This document shows positions 46,762 to 55,645 of a DNA stretch of 64,000 nucleotides, piece by piece. A program made the position numbers and the translations under genes. Position 1 is the first letter of the stretch. Every line of letters begins with the position of its first letter. The notes beneath the pieces were generated by a model. The model was given only the letters and a program-made list of their open reading frames with translations, was not told the origin of the DNA and did not search any database. The DNA lies in assembly GCF_904848585.1 (NCBI RefSeq), contig NZ_CAJHCR010000001.1, positions 620,001 through 684,000 on the forward strand, written 5' to 3'. This DNA is from Paraburkholderia kirstenboschensis (GTDB lineage Bacteria; Pseudomonadota; Gammaproteobacteria; Burkholderiales; Burkholderiaceae).

Positions 46762-47360
46762 AGCTCCTCCGCTGTAAATAGTCCCTTCTGCGCCGGGGGC
46801 GACCGACTGTTGATTCGCTCGGTCCATGCCTTTGCCTCGTGCCAGTCGTTTGCATTGCGACCCTGCTTGCGAGCTGCAAAGCTCCACGCCATCGAGTCCG
46901 CGGTGTACAGGAGAGCCCGTACGATCCACGACGACAGCGCCGTCGACTTCAGGCCGAACCCGTGCAGTCGCAGATCGGGACGCACCGCCTTGATCGCCAT
47001 CAGTACGGCCTCAATCGATCGTGGATCGCCGTTCCGCTTACACACCGATCCAACGCCAACCCACGCACCATGCTTCAGGCGGTCGCCATGCATTTCGATG
47101 TGGCGCACATAGTCTTGCGGCGAGTAGCCTTGCAGCACCGGCATGATGTAGACGCCGTCGACATCGCACTTCATCAGCGCGTCGTAACGCTCGATCGTCA
47201 TCTGCTGGTGTTCGAGGATCGTCTTGCCCGTGATCTTCAGCATGTGGGCCTCGCACATGAAATCCTGAGCGACTGCGGCCAGCAGATTCCCGTTCTCCGA
47301 CCAGCGCTTGATTTGTTCTGCGTACACGCTCACATCCTCCGGATAGTCGCGCCGAGCCAT
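46749..47360 (-). pseudogene. DpdA-like 7-deazaguanine DNA-modification transglycosylase, N-terminally truncated
   Basis: 203 residues matching the body of DpdA-family proteins, relatives of tRNA-guanine transglycosylase that insert preQ0-type bases into phage or bacterial DNA. VAQDFMCEAHMLKITGKT, MPVLQGYSPQDYVRHIE, GVGSVCKRNGD, LRLHGFGLKSTAL and ADSMAWSFAARKQGRN are recognisable. Asp of ADSMAW corresponds to the catalytic region of TGT. The usual first 50-60 residues with the DSGGF motif are missing. A stop lies two codons upstream of ATG 47360, and the DNA there belongs to a different gene. Probably inactive. No preQ0-synthesis genes are in the window. Family assignment is from memory of motifs. 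Confidence 0.6.
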
Positions 47361-47575
47361 GCGTTATCGGGCGAGCATGGCGTTTCGAGGCAATCAGGAT
47401 CGAATCGATACCGAGCCGTCTCGCTGATCATCGACATAACATTGCCGATCCGCTTCGTCAGCAGCAGCCAGTCGAGGTCAGGCGTCTGCCCGCTCAGTTG
47501 GAGAGATCGCGGCGCCACGTCGGATCGACGGCGTTGTCCAACGTCAGCGAGTGAGGCCGTAGCTAGCCTTGCCCG
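47346..47575 (-). pseudogene. DUF5131 (phage Gp37/Gp68) remnant with frameshifts
   Basis: Pieces of the DUF5131 family appear in order but in different frames. ASLADV is followed, one frame over, by DNAVDPTWRRDLSN (47497-47538). The first frame then resumes with TPDLDWLLLTKRIGNVMSMI and PDNAWLGAT. Intact relatives read roughly CASLADVFDN, VDP.WRRDL, TP.LDWLLLTKR and PNVWLG in one frame. At least two indels are needed. The 3' end stops at about 47346, where the DpdA-like frame takes over. Non-functional. Confidence 0.65.
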
Positions 47576-47842
47576 GCCAAGCTTTGTGAGAGCGACGAAC
47601 CTCACGTATAACGCGAAATAGACAGCCACGCCGACAGCTTCGCCGACCAATCCAGCTTCAAACCCGGACCATAAAATGGGCAAAGCTTCATTTTCCCCAA
47701 CAGGTGCGGAAAGCAACACAAGCGTTGCCCAGACTTTGATAGCCTTTGTCGTACTAAAGGCCAGGGTCGGTCGTTGCGTAGCCGGTATGACGCGTGATTC
47801 GATACCTGCGGAGAGTACTTCATGCGAGGAGGGCTTCGTCAT
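47576..47842 (-). other. Unassigned minus-strand reading, possible membrane protein fragment
   Basis: Open frame from ATG 47842 running into the DUF5131 remnant. It contains two hydrophobic stretches (IKVWATLVLLSAPVG and AVGVAVYFALYVRFVAL). It could be the start of a small membrane protein fused by deletion to the remnant, or chance. The plus-strand alternative over the same bases is not convincing either. Confidence 0.25.
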
Positions 47843-48113
47843 GCTGCGGTGGCTTGTTAACCTGATTGCATATCACGCGCCGACTGCCGAGAAACAGGCT
47901 GAAAAAGCGCTGAAAACTTTGCGCATGGAGCTGTTTCAGGCTGAGCAGCGTGTCATGGACGCGCAAATGCATGCGGATTACTATCGCTTCCGAATCACTT
48001 TTTGCGAGAAGGTTTTACAAAAGGGTATTGAGCAGGTGTCCGACGAGCGAAGAAGTCGTGAAGAGGTTGTCCATGAATTGCGTTCCGGACTCAAACTTAC
48101 GGCGTTGCAATAG
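47841..48113 (+). CDS. Small coiled-coil phage-type hypothetical protein
   Basis: 90 residues, MLRWLVNLIAYHAPTAEKQAE followed by a long charged helix (ALKTLRMELFQAEQRVMDAQ, YYRFRITFCEKVLQKGIEQV). The strong ribosome binding site GAGGAGGG lies seven bases before ATG 47841. Proteins with this RW..N....HAPTA opening and heptad-like tail occur in Burkholderia prophages. An open frame extends upstream to 47676 but is rejected because of the ribosome binding site. Function unknown. Confidence 0.6.
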   Translation: MLRWLVNLIAYHAPTAEKQAEKALKTLRMELFQAEQRVMDAQMHADYYRFRITFCEKVLQKGIEQVSDERRSREEVVHELRSGLKLTALQ

Positions 48114-48146
48114 CGCAGGATTCAGCAAAGCGCCCCACGCCGCTGC

Positions 48147-48275
48147 TTAGTCATTCGAGAACAAGGACCTGCCCGGTCGCACAAAGCTGCCAGATTGCAC
48201 ATGGCGTTCGGAGATCAATCCGTCGACGGTGCGCAATACGACAGGCTGGATTGCGCCTTGGCCGGTTAGACCTGC
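48147..48275 (-). pseudogene. Possible C-terminal scrap of a HlyD/RND adaptor gene
   Basis: A 42-codon open piece reads ...PVVLRTVDGLISERHVQSGS, FVRPGRSLF, then stop. This is reminiscent of the lipoyl half of membrane-fusion proteins (R.P.DG.I.ERHV..G.FV.PGQ.LF). Stops occur just upstream and no start is present. Resemblance is by eye only. The rest of 48114-48398 shows no gene. Confidence 0.3.
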
Positions 48276-48398
48276 TGCTTATACTCGTCGACAGTCGGCT
48301 GGCTGATCTCCTCTGGGACGACGCTGGCCGTCTCGCGCTGTACGTGCGCCGCTTGCACGCTGGCACTGACGCAGCACGGCCCCCTTCAAGTGCTGTTC

Positions 48399-49346
48399 TC
48401 AATGCTGCGCGTAATGCTTTTCGATGCCTTGTGCGAGTTGCGTCACGAGCCGCGTCATGGCCACCTGGGTCCGCCATGCAACATGCGGCGTCACGATCAG
48501 ATCGGTGCGCTCGCTGGACAGCAGCGGATGATCTGGCGCGGGCGGCTCCTGCTCGAGGACGTCGAGCGCGGCATTTGCGATCAGCTTGCGGTCGAGTGCC
48601 TCGATCAGCGCGCCCTCGTCGACGATACCGCCGCGCGCGGCGTTCACAAGTGACGCGCTGCGCTTCATTCGCTCGAATTCGGCGAGACCGAACAGATGCC
48701 GCGTTTCGTCGGTAAGCGGGCAATGCAGGCTGATCGTATCGGCCTCACGCAGCACCTGGTCAAATGCCACATAGCCGTCGCGCACGCAACTCGCGCGCTT
48801 GCGCTCCGCGAACAGCACCCGCATGCCGAACGCACCGGCCAGTTCGGCAAGACGCTTTCCACCGTGACCCGCACCGACGATACCGAGCGTCGATCCGTGC
48901 AGATCCTGGATCGGATGCAGTTCGGCGTAGAAGGTGGGTGATCCGCTCCAGCCGCCGGCATAAACGTCGCGCCAGTAAGGCATAAGGTTGCGGCGAAGTG
49001 CGAGCATCAACGCGAACGCGTGCTCGGGCACGGAGATCGTCGAATAGCCCGGACACGCGACGATACCAATGCCCCGTTTACGGCATGTTTCGGTGTCCAG
49101 ATGATTGACGCCTGCGGCCGGCACGCCGATCAGTTCCAGTCGCGGCAACTGCTCGATCACATCGCCCGACAGTGGAACCTTGTTGGTCACGACGATATGC
49201 GCGTCGCGGCAACGCTCCAGCACGTGTTCCGGCGTCGTAGACGGATATTCGACCCAGCGATGCGGAAACGGAAAATCCGGTAGATCGGCCGACAGCGTCG
49301 CGCGGTCAAGAAAGACGATGGTTTTCAACAAGCTGCTCCACTTCAT
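48399..49346 (-). CDS. D-isomer-specific 2-hydroxyacid dehydrogenase
   Basis: 315-residue NAD(P)-dependent oxidoreductase interconverting a D-2-hydroxyacid (or glyoxylate/hydroxypyruvate) and the 2-oxoacid. NAD motif LGIVGAGHGGKRLAELAGAFGM (about 150-171), catalytic Arg in NAARGGIVDEGAL, Glu in LDVLEQEPP and His in VTPHVAWRT are all present. The ATG overlaps the GntR stop as TAATG, so translation is coupled. A TTG seven codons in (giving MKTIVFLDRATL) has GGAG well placed and is an alternative start. It probably handles a product of the island's pathway. Confidence 0.88.
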   Translation of the reverse strand: MKWSSLLKTIVFLDRATLSADLPDFPFPHRWVEYPSTTPEHVLERCRDAHIVVTNKVPLSGDVIEQLPRLELIGVPAAGVNHLDTETCRKRGIGIVACPGYSTISVPEHAFALMLALRRNLMPYWRDVYAGGWSGSPTFYAELHPIQDLHGSTLGIVGAGHGGKRLAELAGAFGMRVLFAERKRASCVRDGYVAFDQVLREADTISLHCPLTDETRHLFGLAEFERMKRSASLVNAARGGIVDEGALIEALDRKLIANAALDVLEQEPPAPDHPLLSSERTDLIVTPHVAWRTQVAMTRLVTQLAQGIEKHYAQH

Positions 49347-50056
49347 TAACGTTCGGACGGGCCCGTGGACACGGTGTCGAGCATGCGTTTCTTTCCCGTC
49401 TGCACGTGATTCTCGAAAGCCTCCGCAGCCGCGTCGGCTTGGCCCGCGCGTAGCGCCTCGAAAAGTTCGCGGTGTTCTTTCGAGGAGCGCTGCATCTGCG
49501 TGAATGAATACACGCCCTTGTGAAGGTAGAGCGTCAGCTCGTCTTCGACGGCCTGATTGATTGTGATCAACCGCGGATTCTTGGTCGCCGCCATCAACTG
49601 ACGGTGGAACTCGGTGTTCAGGGTCTGATACTGACGGCTATCGCGCTCGGCCACGGCCGCGTCCATCTGGTCAAGGAGGAGCCCGAGCAGATGCTCCTCG
49701 TCGGTCGTCAGGCGCAGTGCGGCGAGACGTCCCGCCGTGCGTGCGAGTCCGGCGCGGATTTCGTAGAGGTCCATTGCCTCTTCCAGCGACAGCCGCCGCA
49801 CTTCCGCGCCCCGGTTCGGCACGATGCGTACGAGCCCCGCCTGTTCAAGCGAGCGTAGCGCCTCACGCGCCGAATTACGGCCGACGCCGATCTGGTTGGC
49901 GAGCGCCTGCTCGTTCACGCGTTCACCGGGGCGCAACTCGCCCCGCTGGATCATGGCGCGCACCTGATCGCGGATGTCGTCGAGTTTCGACGCGATCACC
50001 TCCGGTGCGCGGGCGTTCACCTTGCTGTTCGGTGCACCATTGAGCGCGCTTTTCAT
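49346..50056 (-). CDS. GntR-family regulator, FadR/FCD subfamily
   Basis: 236 residues. The GntR winged helix (IRDQVRAMIQRGELRPGERVNEQALANQIGVGRNSAREALRSLEQAGLVRIVPNRGAEVRRLS, at about 28-90) is followed by an all-helical FCD effector domain with metal or ligand residues in LNTEFHRQLMAATKNPRL and SSKEHRELFEALRAGQADAAAEAFENHV. It lies between the TRAP transporter and hydroxyacid dehydrogenase genes. It is the obvious candidate controlling the divergent promoter region at 53189-53306. Effector unknown, probably an organic acid. Confidence 0.9.
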   Translation of the reverse strand: MKSALNGAPNSKVNARAPEVIASKLDDIRDQVRAMIQRGELRPGERVNEQALANQIGVGRNSAREALRSLEQAGLVRIVPNRGAEVRRLSLEEAMDLYEIRAGLARTAGRLAALRLTTDEEHLLGLLLDQMDAAVAERDSRQYQTLNTEFHRQLMAATKNPRLITINQAVEDELTLYLHKGVYSFTQMQRSSKEHRELFEALRAGQADAAAEAFENHVQTGKKRMLDTVSTGPSER

Positions 50057-50090
50057 GACGATTGCCTTGTCTGTGCCATTTTTTCGATGC

Positions 50091-52004
50091 CTATTTTACG
50101 TACAGAAAACCTACCGATACCCATGGAACCAGCACTATTACGATGAGGGCCCCGGCCAATGCCCCCAGATACGGCCAAACGCGGCGCATCGCGGTGGTCG
50201 GGTCCACCTTGCTGACCGCGCACGCCGCATAGAAGCCAAGGCCGAGCGGGGGCGCGAACAGGCCCAGTCCCATCGCGAACACCACGACCATTGCATAGTG
50301 CACATCCGAGATGCCCATCGCGCGCGCGATGGGGAACAGCAGCGGCCCGAATAGTACGATCGCCGGGATTCCTTCGAGAAAGCTGCCGAGTATCACGAAC
50401 GTAATCGCGGAGATCGCCAGGAAGCCGAGCTTGCCCCCCGGCGCAGCCATCATCATAGAGGCGAGTTGCGCGGAGAAGCCTGACTGCGTGAGCGCCCATC
50501 CCATCGCGGTTGCACACCCGATGATGATCAGAATCGCTCCGGACAGCGACGCCGCTTCCACCAGAATAGGATAGAGCCGGCTCCAGTCGAAGCGGCGATA
50601 CAGTAGCAAACCCACAGCACAGGTATAAGCCACGCCGATTGTCGCCACCTCCGTCGCCGTCGCGACGCCTTCCACCACGGCCGCGCGAATCACGAAGGGC
50701 AGCGCGAGCGCAGGCAGCGAGATCAGAAATGCGCGGCCGATCTCGGCCCGGGAGGCCCGTTGCACGCCTTGCAGGCTTTCCCTGCGGCTCTTGAACCAGA
50801 TCACTGCCGCGAGCGCTACCGCGCCGACCACGGCGGGCATGAAGCCGCCTGTGAACAGCGCCGCGATCGAAACGCCCGTCACCGAACCAATCGTTATCAG
50901 CACGAGGCTGGGCGGAATGGTTTCCGACATGGCCGCCGCCGAACTGAGCATTGCGACGAGGTCGCCTTCGTTTGCGCCGCGCTTTTTCATTTCCGGGAAC
51001 AGGCCCGGCGCGAGCGCGGCCATATCCGCCACCTTCGAGCCGGAGATGCCGGACACGAGGTACATGGCGCCGATTAGCACGTAGGCGAGGCCGCCCCGCT
51101 TGTGTCCGATCAGCGAAGCGAGGAAACGGATCATCGCTTCGGCAAGTCCCATCGCCTCCATTAGTGCGCCCAGCAGGATGAACAGCGGGACGGCGAGCAG
51201 GATCAGGCTCGACATTCCCTGATTCATCGTGCTCACGACAATGGTCAACGGTGCGCCAGTGACGGTTGCAAGATAAGCAAACGTGCACACACCGAATGCG
51301 ACCATGATCGGCACACCGAGACAGATGATCGTGATTACGCCGACGGCGAAAAAAAGAATCAGGCTCACCGCGGTCAGCGGCGCGAGCGCTTGCCGCGCGA
51401 TGTAAAGCGCTATTGCAACACCGGCCACGAGCGCGAAAGCCTTCAGGCAATCGCGAAGCGACGAGCGCTCGAGCAACCGTGTAATGGCGAGCACGAGCAT
51501 CAGCACAGCCGCCACGGGAATCGCGGCCGCGGGAATCGCATTGGGCAGATCGAGCGCCGGCGTGCTGATGATCCATTCGTTCATCGCCCACTCGGTTGCC
51601 GGCCGAACCAGCAGCAGCACGAAAGTCATCACGATGAAATTTCCGACTGTCTCCGCAAACGCGCGATTTTGCGGGGACATCCTGGCGACGAACATCGTCA
51701 GTCGCATATGTTCGCCGCGGCGCAGCGCCACCACTGCGCCCAGCATCGACAGCCAGATGAACAGGATCGACGCAAGTTCGTCACCCCAGATCAACGGATC
51801 CTGCAACACGTAGCGGCAGAAAACGTTGGTGAGGAGCAGCACCACTTCGGCCAACAGCAGCAAAGCAGCTGGCACTTCGGTGATCCACTTGATGGCCGTT
51901 TCGAGTGTGCTGCCGACGCGCACGACCTTCGATGCCGCAGGTCGTTCCTTCGGCGCGCCCATGTCGTGGGCGAACACCTGCTCGGGATGAACTCGGGAAG
52001 TCAT
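50091..52004 (-). CDS. TRAP transporter fused small-large permease (DctQM)
   Basis: 637 residues from ATG 52004 (TGGAGAACGAGTC upstream). ATG 52043, overlapping the dctP stop as ATGA, would add 13. Residues about 35-180 form the four-span DctQ part (FCRYVLQDPLIWGDELASILFIWLSMLGAVVALRRGEHMRL, in part). From about 205 follows the DctM part with a dozen spans, including GLAYVLIGAMYLVSGISGSKVADMAA, SSAAAMSETIPPSLVLITIG and LGLFAPPLGLGFYAACAV. With the DctP protein it imports an organic acid or related solute using Na+ or H+. Q-M fusions are a known TRAP subtype. Confidence 0.92.
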   Translation of the reverse strand: MTSRVHPEQVFAHDMGAPKERPAASKVVRVGSTLETAIKWITEVPAALLLLAEVVLLLTNVFCRYVLQDPLIWGDELASILFIWLSMLGAVVALRRGEHMRLTMFVARMSPQNRAFAETVGNFIVMTFVLLLVRPATEWAMNEWIISTPALDLPNAIPAAAIPVAAVLMLVLAITRLLERSSLRDCLKAFALVAGVAIALYIARQALAPLTAVSLILFFAVGVITIICLGVPIMVAFGVCTFAYLATVTGAPLTIVVSTMNQGMSSLILLAVPLFILLGALMEAMGLAEAMIRFLASLIGHKRGGLAYVLIGAMYLVSGISGSKVADMAALAPGLFPEMKKRGANEGDLVAMLSSAAAMSETIPPSLVLITIGSVTGVSIAALFTGGFMPAVVGAVALAAVIWFKSRRESLQGVQRASRAEIGRAFLISLPALALPFVIRAAVVEGVATATEVATIGVAYTCAVGLLLYRRFDWSRLYPILVEAASLSGAILIIIGCATAMGWALTQSGFSAQLASMMMAAPGGKLGFLAISAITFVILGSFLEGIPAIVLFGPLLFPIARAMGISDVHYAMVVVFAMGLGLFAPPLGLGFYAACAVSKVDPTTAMRRVWPYLGALAGALIVIVLVPWVSVGFLYVK

Positions 52005-52039
52005 GACTCGTTCTCCAGAAACTCTTCGGTGGTCCGTGC

Positions 52040-53068
52040 TCATGCGAGCTTCTGCGTGTACTTCTCGAGCAACGCCCAGGCTTCATCGCCGTATTTCTTG
52101 CGCCACTGGTCGTAGAAGCCGGCCTTTTGCAGCGAGGCGCGGAACGGCTGGATGTCGGGTTTGTTGAACGCCATGCCGTGCGATCGCAACGTTTCGACGA
52201 GCGATGTGCTCAGTGCCGCGACGTCCGCCCGTTCAGCCACCGCGGCCGCATTCAGGTGTTTCGCCACGATCGTCTGTAAGTCCGGTGGCAGGTTGCCCCA
52301 CGAACGCGCGTTGGCAAGGAACCAGAAGCCGTCCCAGATATGGCCGGTCAACGAGCAGTACTTCTGGACTTCATAGAAGCGGCCTGTTTCGATCAGCGCG
52401 AGCGGGTTTTCTTCCGCGTCGACCACCTTGGTTTGCAGTGCCGAATAGGCCTCGCTGAAGTTGATGCTGGTGGGCGAGGCGTCGAGCGCCTTGAACATCG
52501 AAGTCCAAAGAGGGCTGACCGGCACGCGGATCTTCAGGCCCTTGAGGTCGGTCGGACTTAGCACCGGCTTGACCGAGCTCGTGAGATGGCGAAAGCCGTT
52601 GTCCCACGGTTTTTCCATCGCGATGAGGCCCACCTTCGAAACCGCCTTGCGGATGTGGCTGCCGAGCTCGCCGTCCATCGCCGCCCATACCTGGTTGTAG
52701 TCCTTGAACGCGAAGCCGATGCCGTTGATCGCGGAGACCGGCACCAGCGTCGACAGCACCACGCCACCTTGAGTGAGAAAGTCGATGGCCCCCGAACGAA
52801 CCTGCGACAGCATGTCGGTATCCGTTCCCATCTGACCGTTCGGGAAAATCTGCAACTCCACGCGGCCGCCGGTTTCCTTCTTGATGGCGTCCGCCGCCTC
52901 TTTTGCGCGGACATTGAGCGGATGGGACATCGCCAGGTTGTTCGCGTACTTCAACTTGAACTGCGCGGTCTGGGCGCGAGCCGACGATGGGAACAAACCG
53001 GTCCCGGTTGTCGCCACCGCGGCTGCTCCGAGGGTTTGAAGAAAGGTACGACGGGAATACGAACTCAT
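52040..53068 (-). CDS. TRAP transporter substrate-binding protein DctP, Tat-exported
   Basis: 342 residues. The N-terminus YSRRTFLQTLGAAAVATTGTG followed by an ARAQ cleavage region is a twin-arginine signal. The mature part has the DctP fold: KYANNLAMSHPLNVRAKEAADAIKKETGGRVELQIFPNGQMGTDTDMLSQVRSGAIDF (in part), and the ligand-contact segment DLKGLKIRVPVSPLWTSMFKALDASPT with the usual conserved Arg. ATG 53068 follows GGAGCGAGACAAA. The frame is open upstream to 53188, but that is the promoter region. Ligand unknown. Confidence 0.92.
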   Translation of the reverse strand: MSSYSRRTFLQTLGAAAVATTGTGLFPSSARAQTAQFKLKYANNLAMSHPLNVRAKEAADAIKKETGGRVELQIFPNGQMGTDTDMLSQVRSGAIDFLTQGGVVLSTLVPVSAINGIGFAFKDYNQVWAAMDGELGSHIRKAVSKVGLIAMEKPWDNGFRHLTSSVKPVLSPTDLKGLKIRVPVSPLWTSMFKALDASPTSINFSEAYSALQTKVVDAEENPLALIETGRFYEVQKYCSLTGHIWDGFWFLANARSWGNLPPDLQTIVAKHLNAAAVAERADVAALSTSLVETLRSHGMAFNKPDIQPFRASLQKAGFYDQWRKKYGDEAWALLEKYTQKLA

Positions 53069-53198
53069 TTTGTCTCGCTCCATGGAAAGGGAGGGTGCAT
53101 GACGCATTCGGCGGCGCCGCGGCGTTCTTTTTAGCGATTCGTCGACATTGAAAGTGCATGCGACAGATCCTGTTTCGCTGACACACACTCTAAAAGTG

Positions 53199-53227
53199 TT
53201 GACACTTAGCTGTCAAGGTGTTGATAT
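53199..53227 (+). promoter_or_regulatory. Promoter and overlapping operator of the catabolic operon
   Basis: TTGACA (53199-53204), 17 bases, TGATAT (53222-53227). The -35 box is one arm of the inverted repeat TTGACA-N6-TGTCAA (53199-53216), and GTGTTGA occurs twice 22 bases apart (53196, 53218). A further palindrome GTGCATGCAC lies at 53238-53247. This layout suits repression by the FadR-like GntR protein encoded nearby. Confidence 0.6.
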
Positions 53228-53306
53228 AAGAAAAAGAGTGCATGCACTGAAACACCGGGAAAGCACCTGGAAGACAGGTAGTCCGTAATACTTATAGGAG
53301 GAGGCA

Positions 53307-54788
53307 ATGGAACTAGAAGGGCACTATCGCGAGCACGGCTTGCTGATCGCCGGTCGCTGGCAGCCTGCGACGGCTGACAACGGGCAGGTTTCGATCAATC
53401 CGGCGACCGAAGAGCGGCTGGGCTATATGCCGCTGGCCACGCCGGCACAGGTCACAGAGGCCATCGATGCCGCGACCGAGGCTTCAGCCGCAATGCGCAA
53501 GCTCACACCGTGGGAGCGCACAGCACTGCTGCGCCGAGCCGCAACGCTTATCCGCGAACGCGCGCCGCAGCTCGCACGAATCGTGGCACTGGAAACCGGC
53601 AAGCCGATTGCCCAGGCCAATGGGGAAGCCAACGCGTCAGCCGAGTCGATCGACTGGTTCGCCGACGAAGCACGCCGTGTGTTCGGCATGTCATACGAAA
53701 GCCGCGTCAAGGGCGGACGGTATCTGGTGCATTACGAGCCGCTCGGTGTGGTCGCCGCCTTCACGCCGTGGAATTTCCCGCTGCTGCTGCTGGCCCGCAA
53801 GATGGGACCGGCGCTGGCCGCCGGCAACGCGCTCGTGATCCGGCCGTCAAATGAAGCGGCCGGTGCGACGATGGCACTGGTGCGCTGCTTCCTCGACGCC
53901 GGGTTCCCCGAGGGCGCGGTCAATCTGGTGATTGGCAAAGCCGACGCAATTACGCCGACGGTCATGGCCGATCCACGCGTGGCGAAGATCAGCTTCACCG
54001 GCTCGGTGCCCATCGGCCGTCAGATCGTCGAGATGTCCGCGAAGACGCTCAAAAAGGTCACGATGGAACTCGGCGGCCATGCGCCCGTGATCGTGCATCG
54101 CGACGCGGACATTGATGCTTTCGCGCATCTCGCGTCGCTGGGCAAGTTCCGCAATGCGGGCCAGGTTTGCGCGTCGCCGACGCGGTTCTATATCCACGAA
54201 TCGATTTTCGACAAGACTGTGAAGGCGCTGGTCGAGCGCTCGAAGGCGCTACGCGTCGGCGATCCGCTTCAGCAGAACACCGACCTCGGTCCGCTGACCA
54301 CGTCGAAGCGCCGCGAGGCGATTGAACGCCTCGTCGACGAAGCCGTGAGTGAAGGCGCGAGCGTGCTATGCGGTGGCCGCCGTCCATCGCAATCCGGCCG
54401 TGGCTGGTTCTACGAGCCGACACTCATCGCTAATCCCGCTCCGCACATTGGCCTGATGAACGACGAGCCATTCGGCCCGGTCGGCACTCTGAACCGGTTC
54501 ACGACGATGGACGAAGTCATCACCGAAGCGAACCGGCTGCCATTCGCGCTTGCGGCCTATGTCTTTACGCGCTCGATGCGCAACACGCTGGAAACAACCG
54601 AGCGCTTGCAGGCCGGCGTAGTCGGCGTGAATACGTTCGTGGCGTCGACGGCGGAGACGCCGTTCGGCGGCAGTAAGGACAGCGGATTTGGACGTGAAGG
54701 TGGTCCGAACGCAATCCGCGACTACCTGGACACCAAATTCATCAACCTCGAACTGGCTGACGACGAGCCGCTCGACGCAACCGCCTGA
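53307..54788 (+). CDS. NAD(P)-dependent aldehyde dehydrogenase (succinate-semialdehyde DH-like)
   Basis: 493 residues. FTPWNFPLLLLARKMGPALAAGNALVIRP, FTGSVPIGRQI, the general base Glu in TMELGGHAPV (about 254) and nucleophile Cys in NAGQVCASPTRFY (about 288) are present. The end ETPFGGSKDSGFGREGG is of the SSADH/aldehyde DH type. TAGGAGGAGGCA before the ATG is a strong ribosome binding site. First gene of the rightward operon; it probably oxidises the aldehyde made by the GMC enzyme to an acid. Confidence 0.93.
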   Translation: MELEGHYREHGLLIAGRWQPATADNGQVSINPATEERLGYMPLATPAQVTEAIDAATEASAAMRKLTPWERTALLRRAATLIRERAPQLARIVALETGKPIAQANGEANASAESIDWFADEARRVFGMSYESRVKGGRYLVHYEPLGVVAAFTPWNFPLLLLARKMGPALAAGNALVIRPSNEAAGATMALVRCFLDAGFPEGAVNLVIGKADAITPTVMADPRVAKISFTGSVPIGRQIVEMSAKTLKKVTMELGGHAPVIVHRDADIDAFAHLASLGKFRNAGQVCASPTRFYIHESIFDKTVKALVERSKALRVGDPLQQNTDLGPLTTSKRREAIERLVDEAVSEGASVLCGGRRPSQSGRGWFYEPTLIANPAPHIGLMNDEPFGPVGTLNRFTTMDEVITEANRLPFALAAYVFTRSMRNTLETTERLQAGVVGVNTFVASTAETPFGGSKDSGFGREGGPNAIRDYLDTKFINLELADDEPLDATA

Positions 54789-55625
54789 ATGGAATCCATC
54801 ATGCAAAGCATCAAGAATCACGCAAAAGCGCAATTGGCCGCAGGTGAATTGGCCCTCGGCATGGGGCTGCGCCAGGCTCGCACTGTCGACATCGCGCAGA
54901 TCGCGCAGACGGCTGGCTTCGACTGGCTGTTCATCGACATGGAACACAATTCCATGGACATCGACACCGCCGCGCAGATCTGCGCCGCAGCTCTGGTGGG
55001 CGGTGTGACGCCGATCATCCGCGTGCCGGGCCACGAGCCGTTCCACGCCACACGGCTGCTCGATACCGGCGCGATGGGCATCGTGGTGCCGCACGTCAGT
55101 ACGCCCGAACAGGCCGTGCAGATCGCCAATATGTGCCGCTTCCCGCCGGCGGGCGGGCGGTCGATCCCGGGCATGCTGCCGCAGGTCGGCTTCGAGGCTC
55201 TTCCTATCGCCGATGTGGTTCGGGCGATCAACGACGAGGTGCTCGTCGTAGCAATGATAGAAACCCGCGAAGGCCTCGAGAACGCCGACGCGATCGCGGC
55301 GGTGCCGGGCATCGACGTGCTGCTGGTCGGCACGACCGACCTTGCGGCGGATCTGGGTATCACTGGACAGCTTGGCCATACGCGTGTGGCGGCCGCCATC
55401 GACGCCGTGTGCGCCGCATGCCACCGGCACGGCAAGGTACCGGGCGTGGGCGGCGTGTACGACGAAGCGCTGATGACCGCCTACGTGCAGAAAGGCGCGC
55501 GTTTCATTCTCAGCGGCTCGGATCTCGCGTTTCTGATGACGGGGGCGAAGTCGCGTTCGCAAATGCTGCGTGCAATTCCGCTCGGGCAGGCGGACGAACT
55601 CTTGGCGCAACGCAAGGTGTCCTGA
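54789..55625 (+). CDS. HpcH/HpaI-family aldolase
   Basis: 278 residues, metal-dependent class II aldolase of the 2,4-dihydroxyhept-2-ene-1,7-dioate type. FDWLFIDMEHNSMDIDTAA, TPIIRVPGHEPFHATRLLDTGAMGIVVPHVSTPEQA, FPPAGGRSIPG, and the metal-binding Glu in MIETREGLENADAI with Asp in VGTTDLAADLG are visible. It should split a 4-hydroxy-2-oxoacid to pyruvate plus an aldehyde, or act on a hydroxy-dicarboxylate. ATG 54789 touches the previous stop; ATG 54801 is possible. Confidence 0.9.
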   Translation: MESIMQSIKNHAKAQLAAGELALGMGLRQARTVDIAQIAQTAGFDWLFIDMEHNSMDIDTAAQICAAALVGGVTPIIRVPGHEPFHATRLLDTGAMGIVVPHVSTPEQAVQIANMCRFPPAGGRSIPGMLPQVGFEALPIADVVRAINDEVLVVAMIETREGLENADAIAAVPGIDVLLVGTTDLAADLGITGQLGHTRVAAAIDAVCAACHRHGKVPGVGGVYDEALMTAYVQKGARFILSGSDLAFLMTGAKSRSQMLRAIPLGQADELLAQRKVS

Positions 55626-55645
55626 CCGGACAAGGAGGAGACACA

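Noticed and set aside
46749..48113. A working phage-defence or DNA-modification system
   Set aside because: The DpdA-like gene is truncated, DUF5131 is frameshifted, and no preQ0-synthesis or partner genes are in the window. What remains is a remnant.
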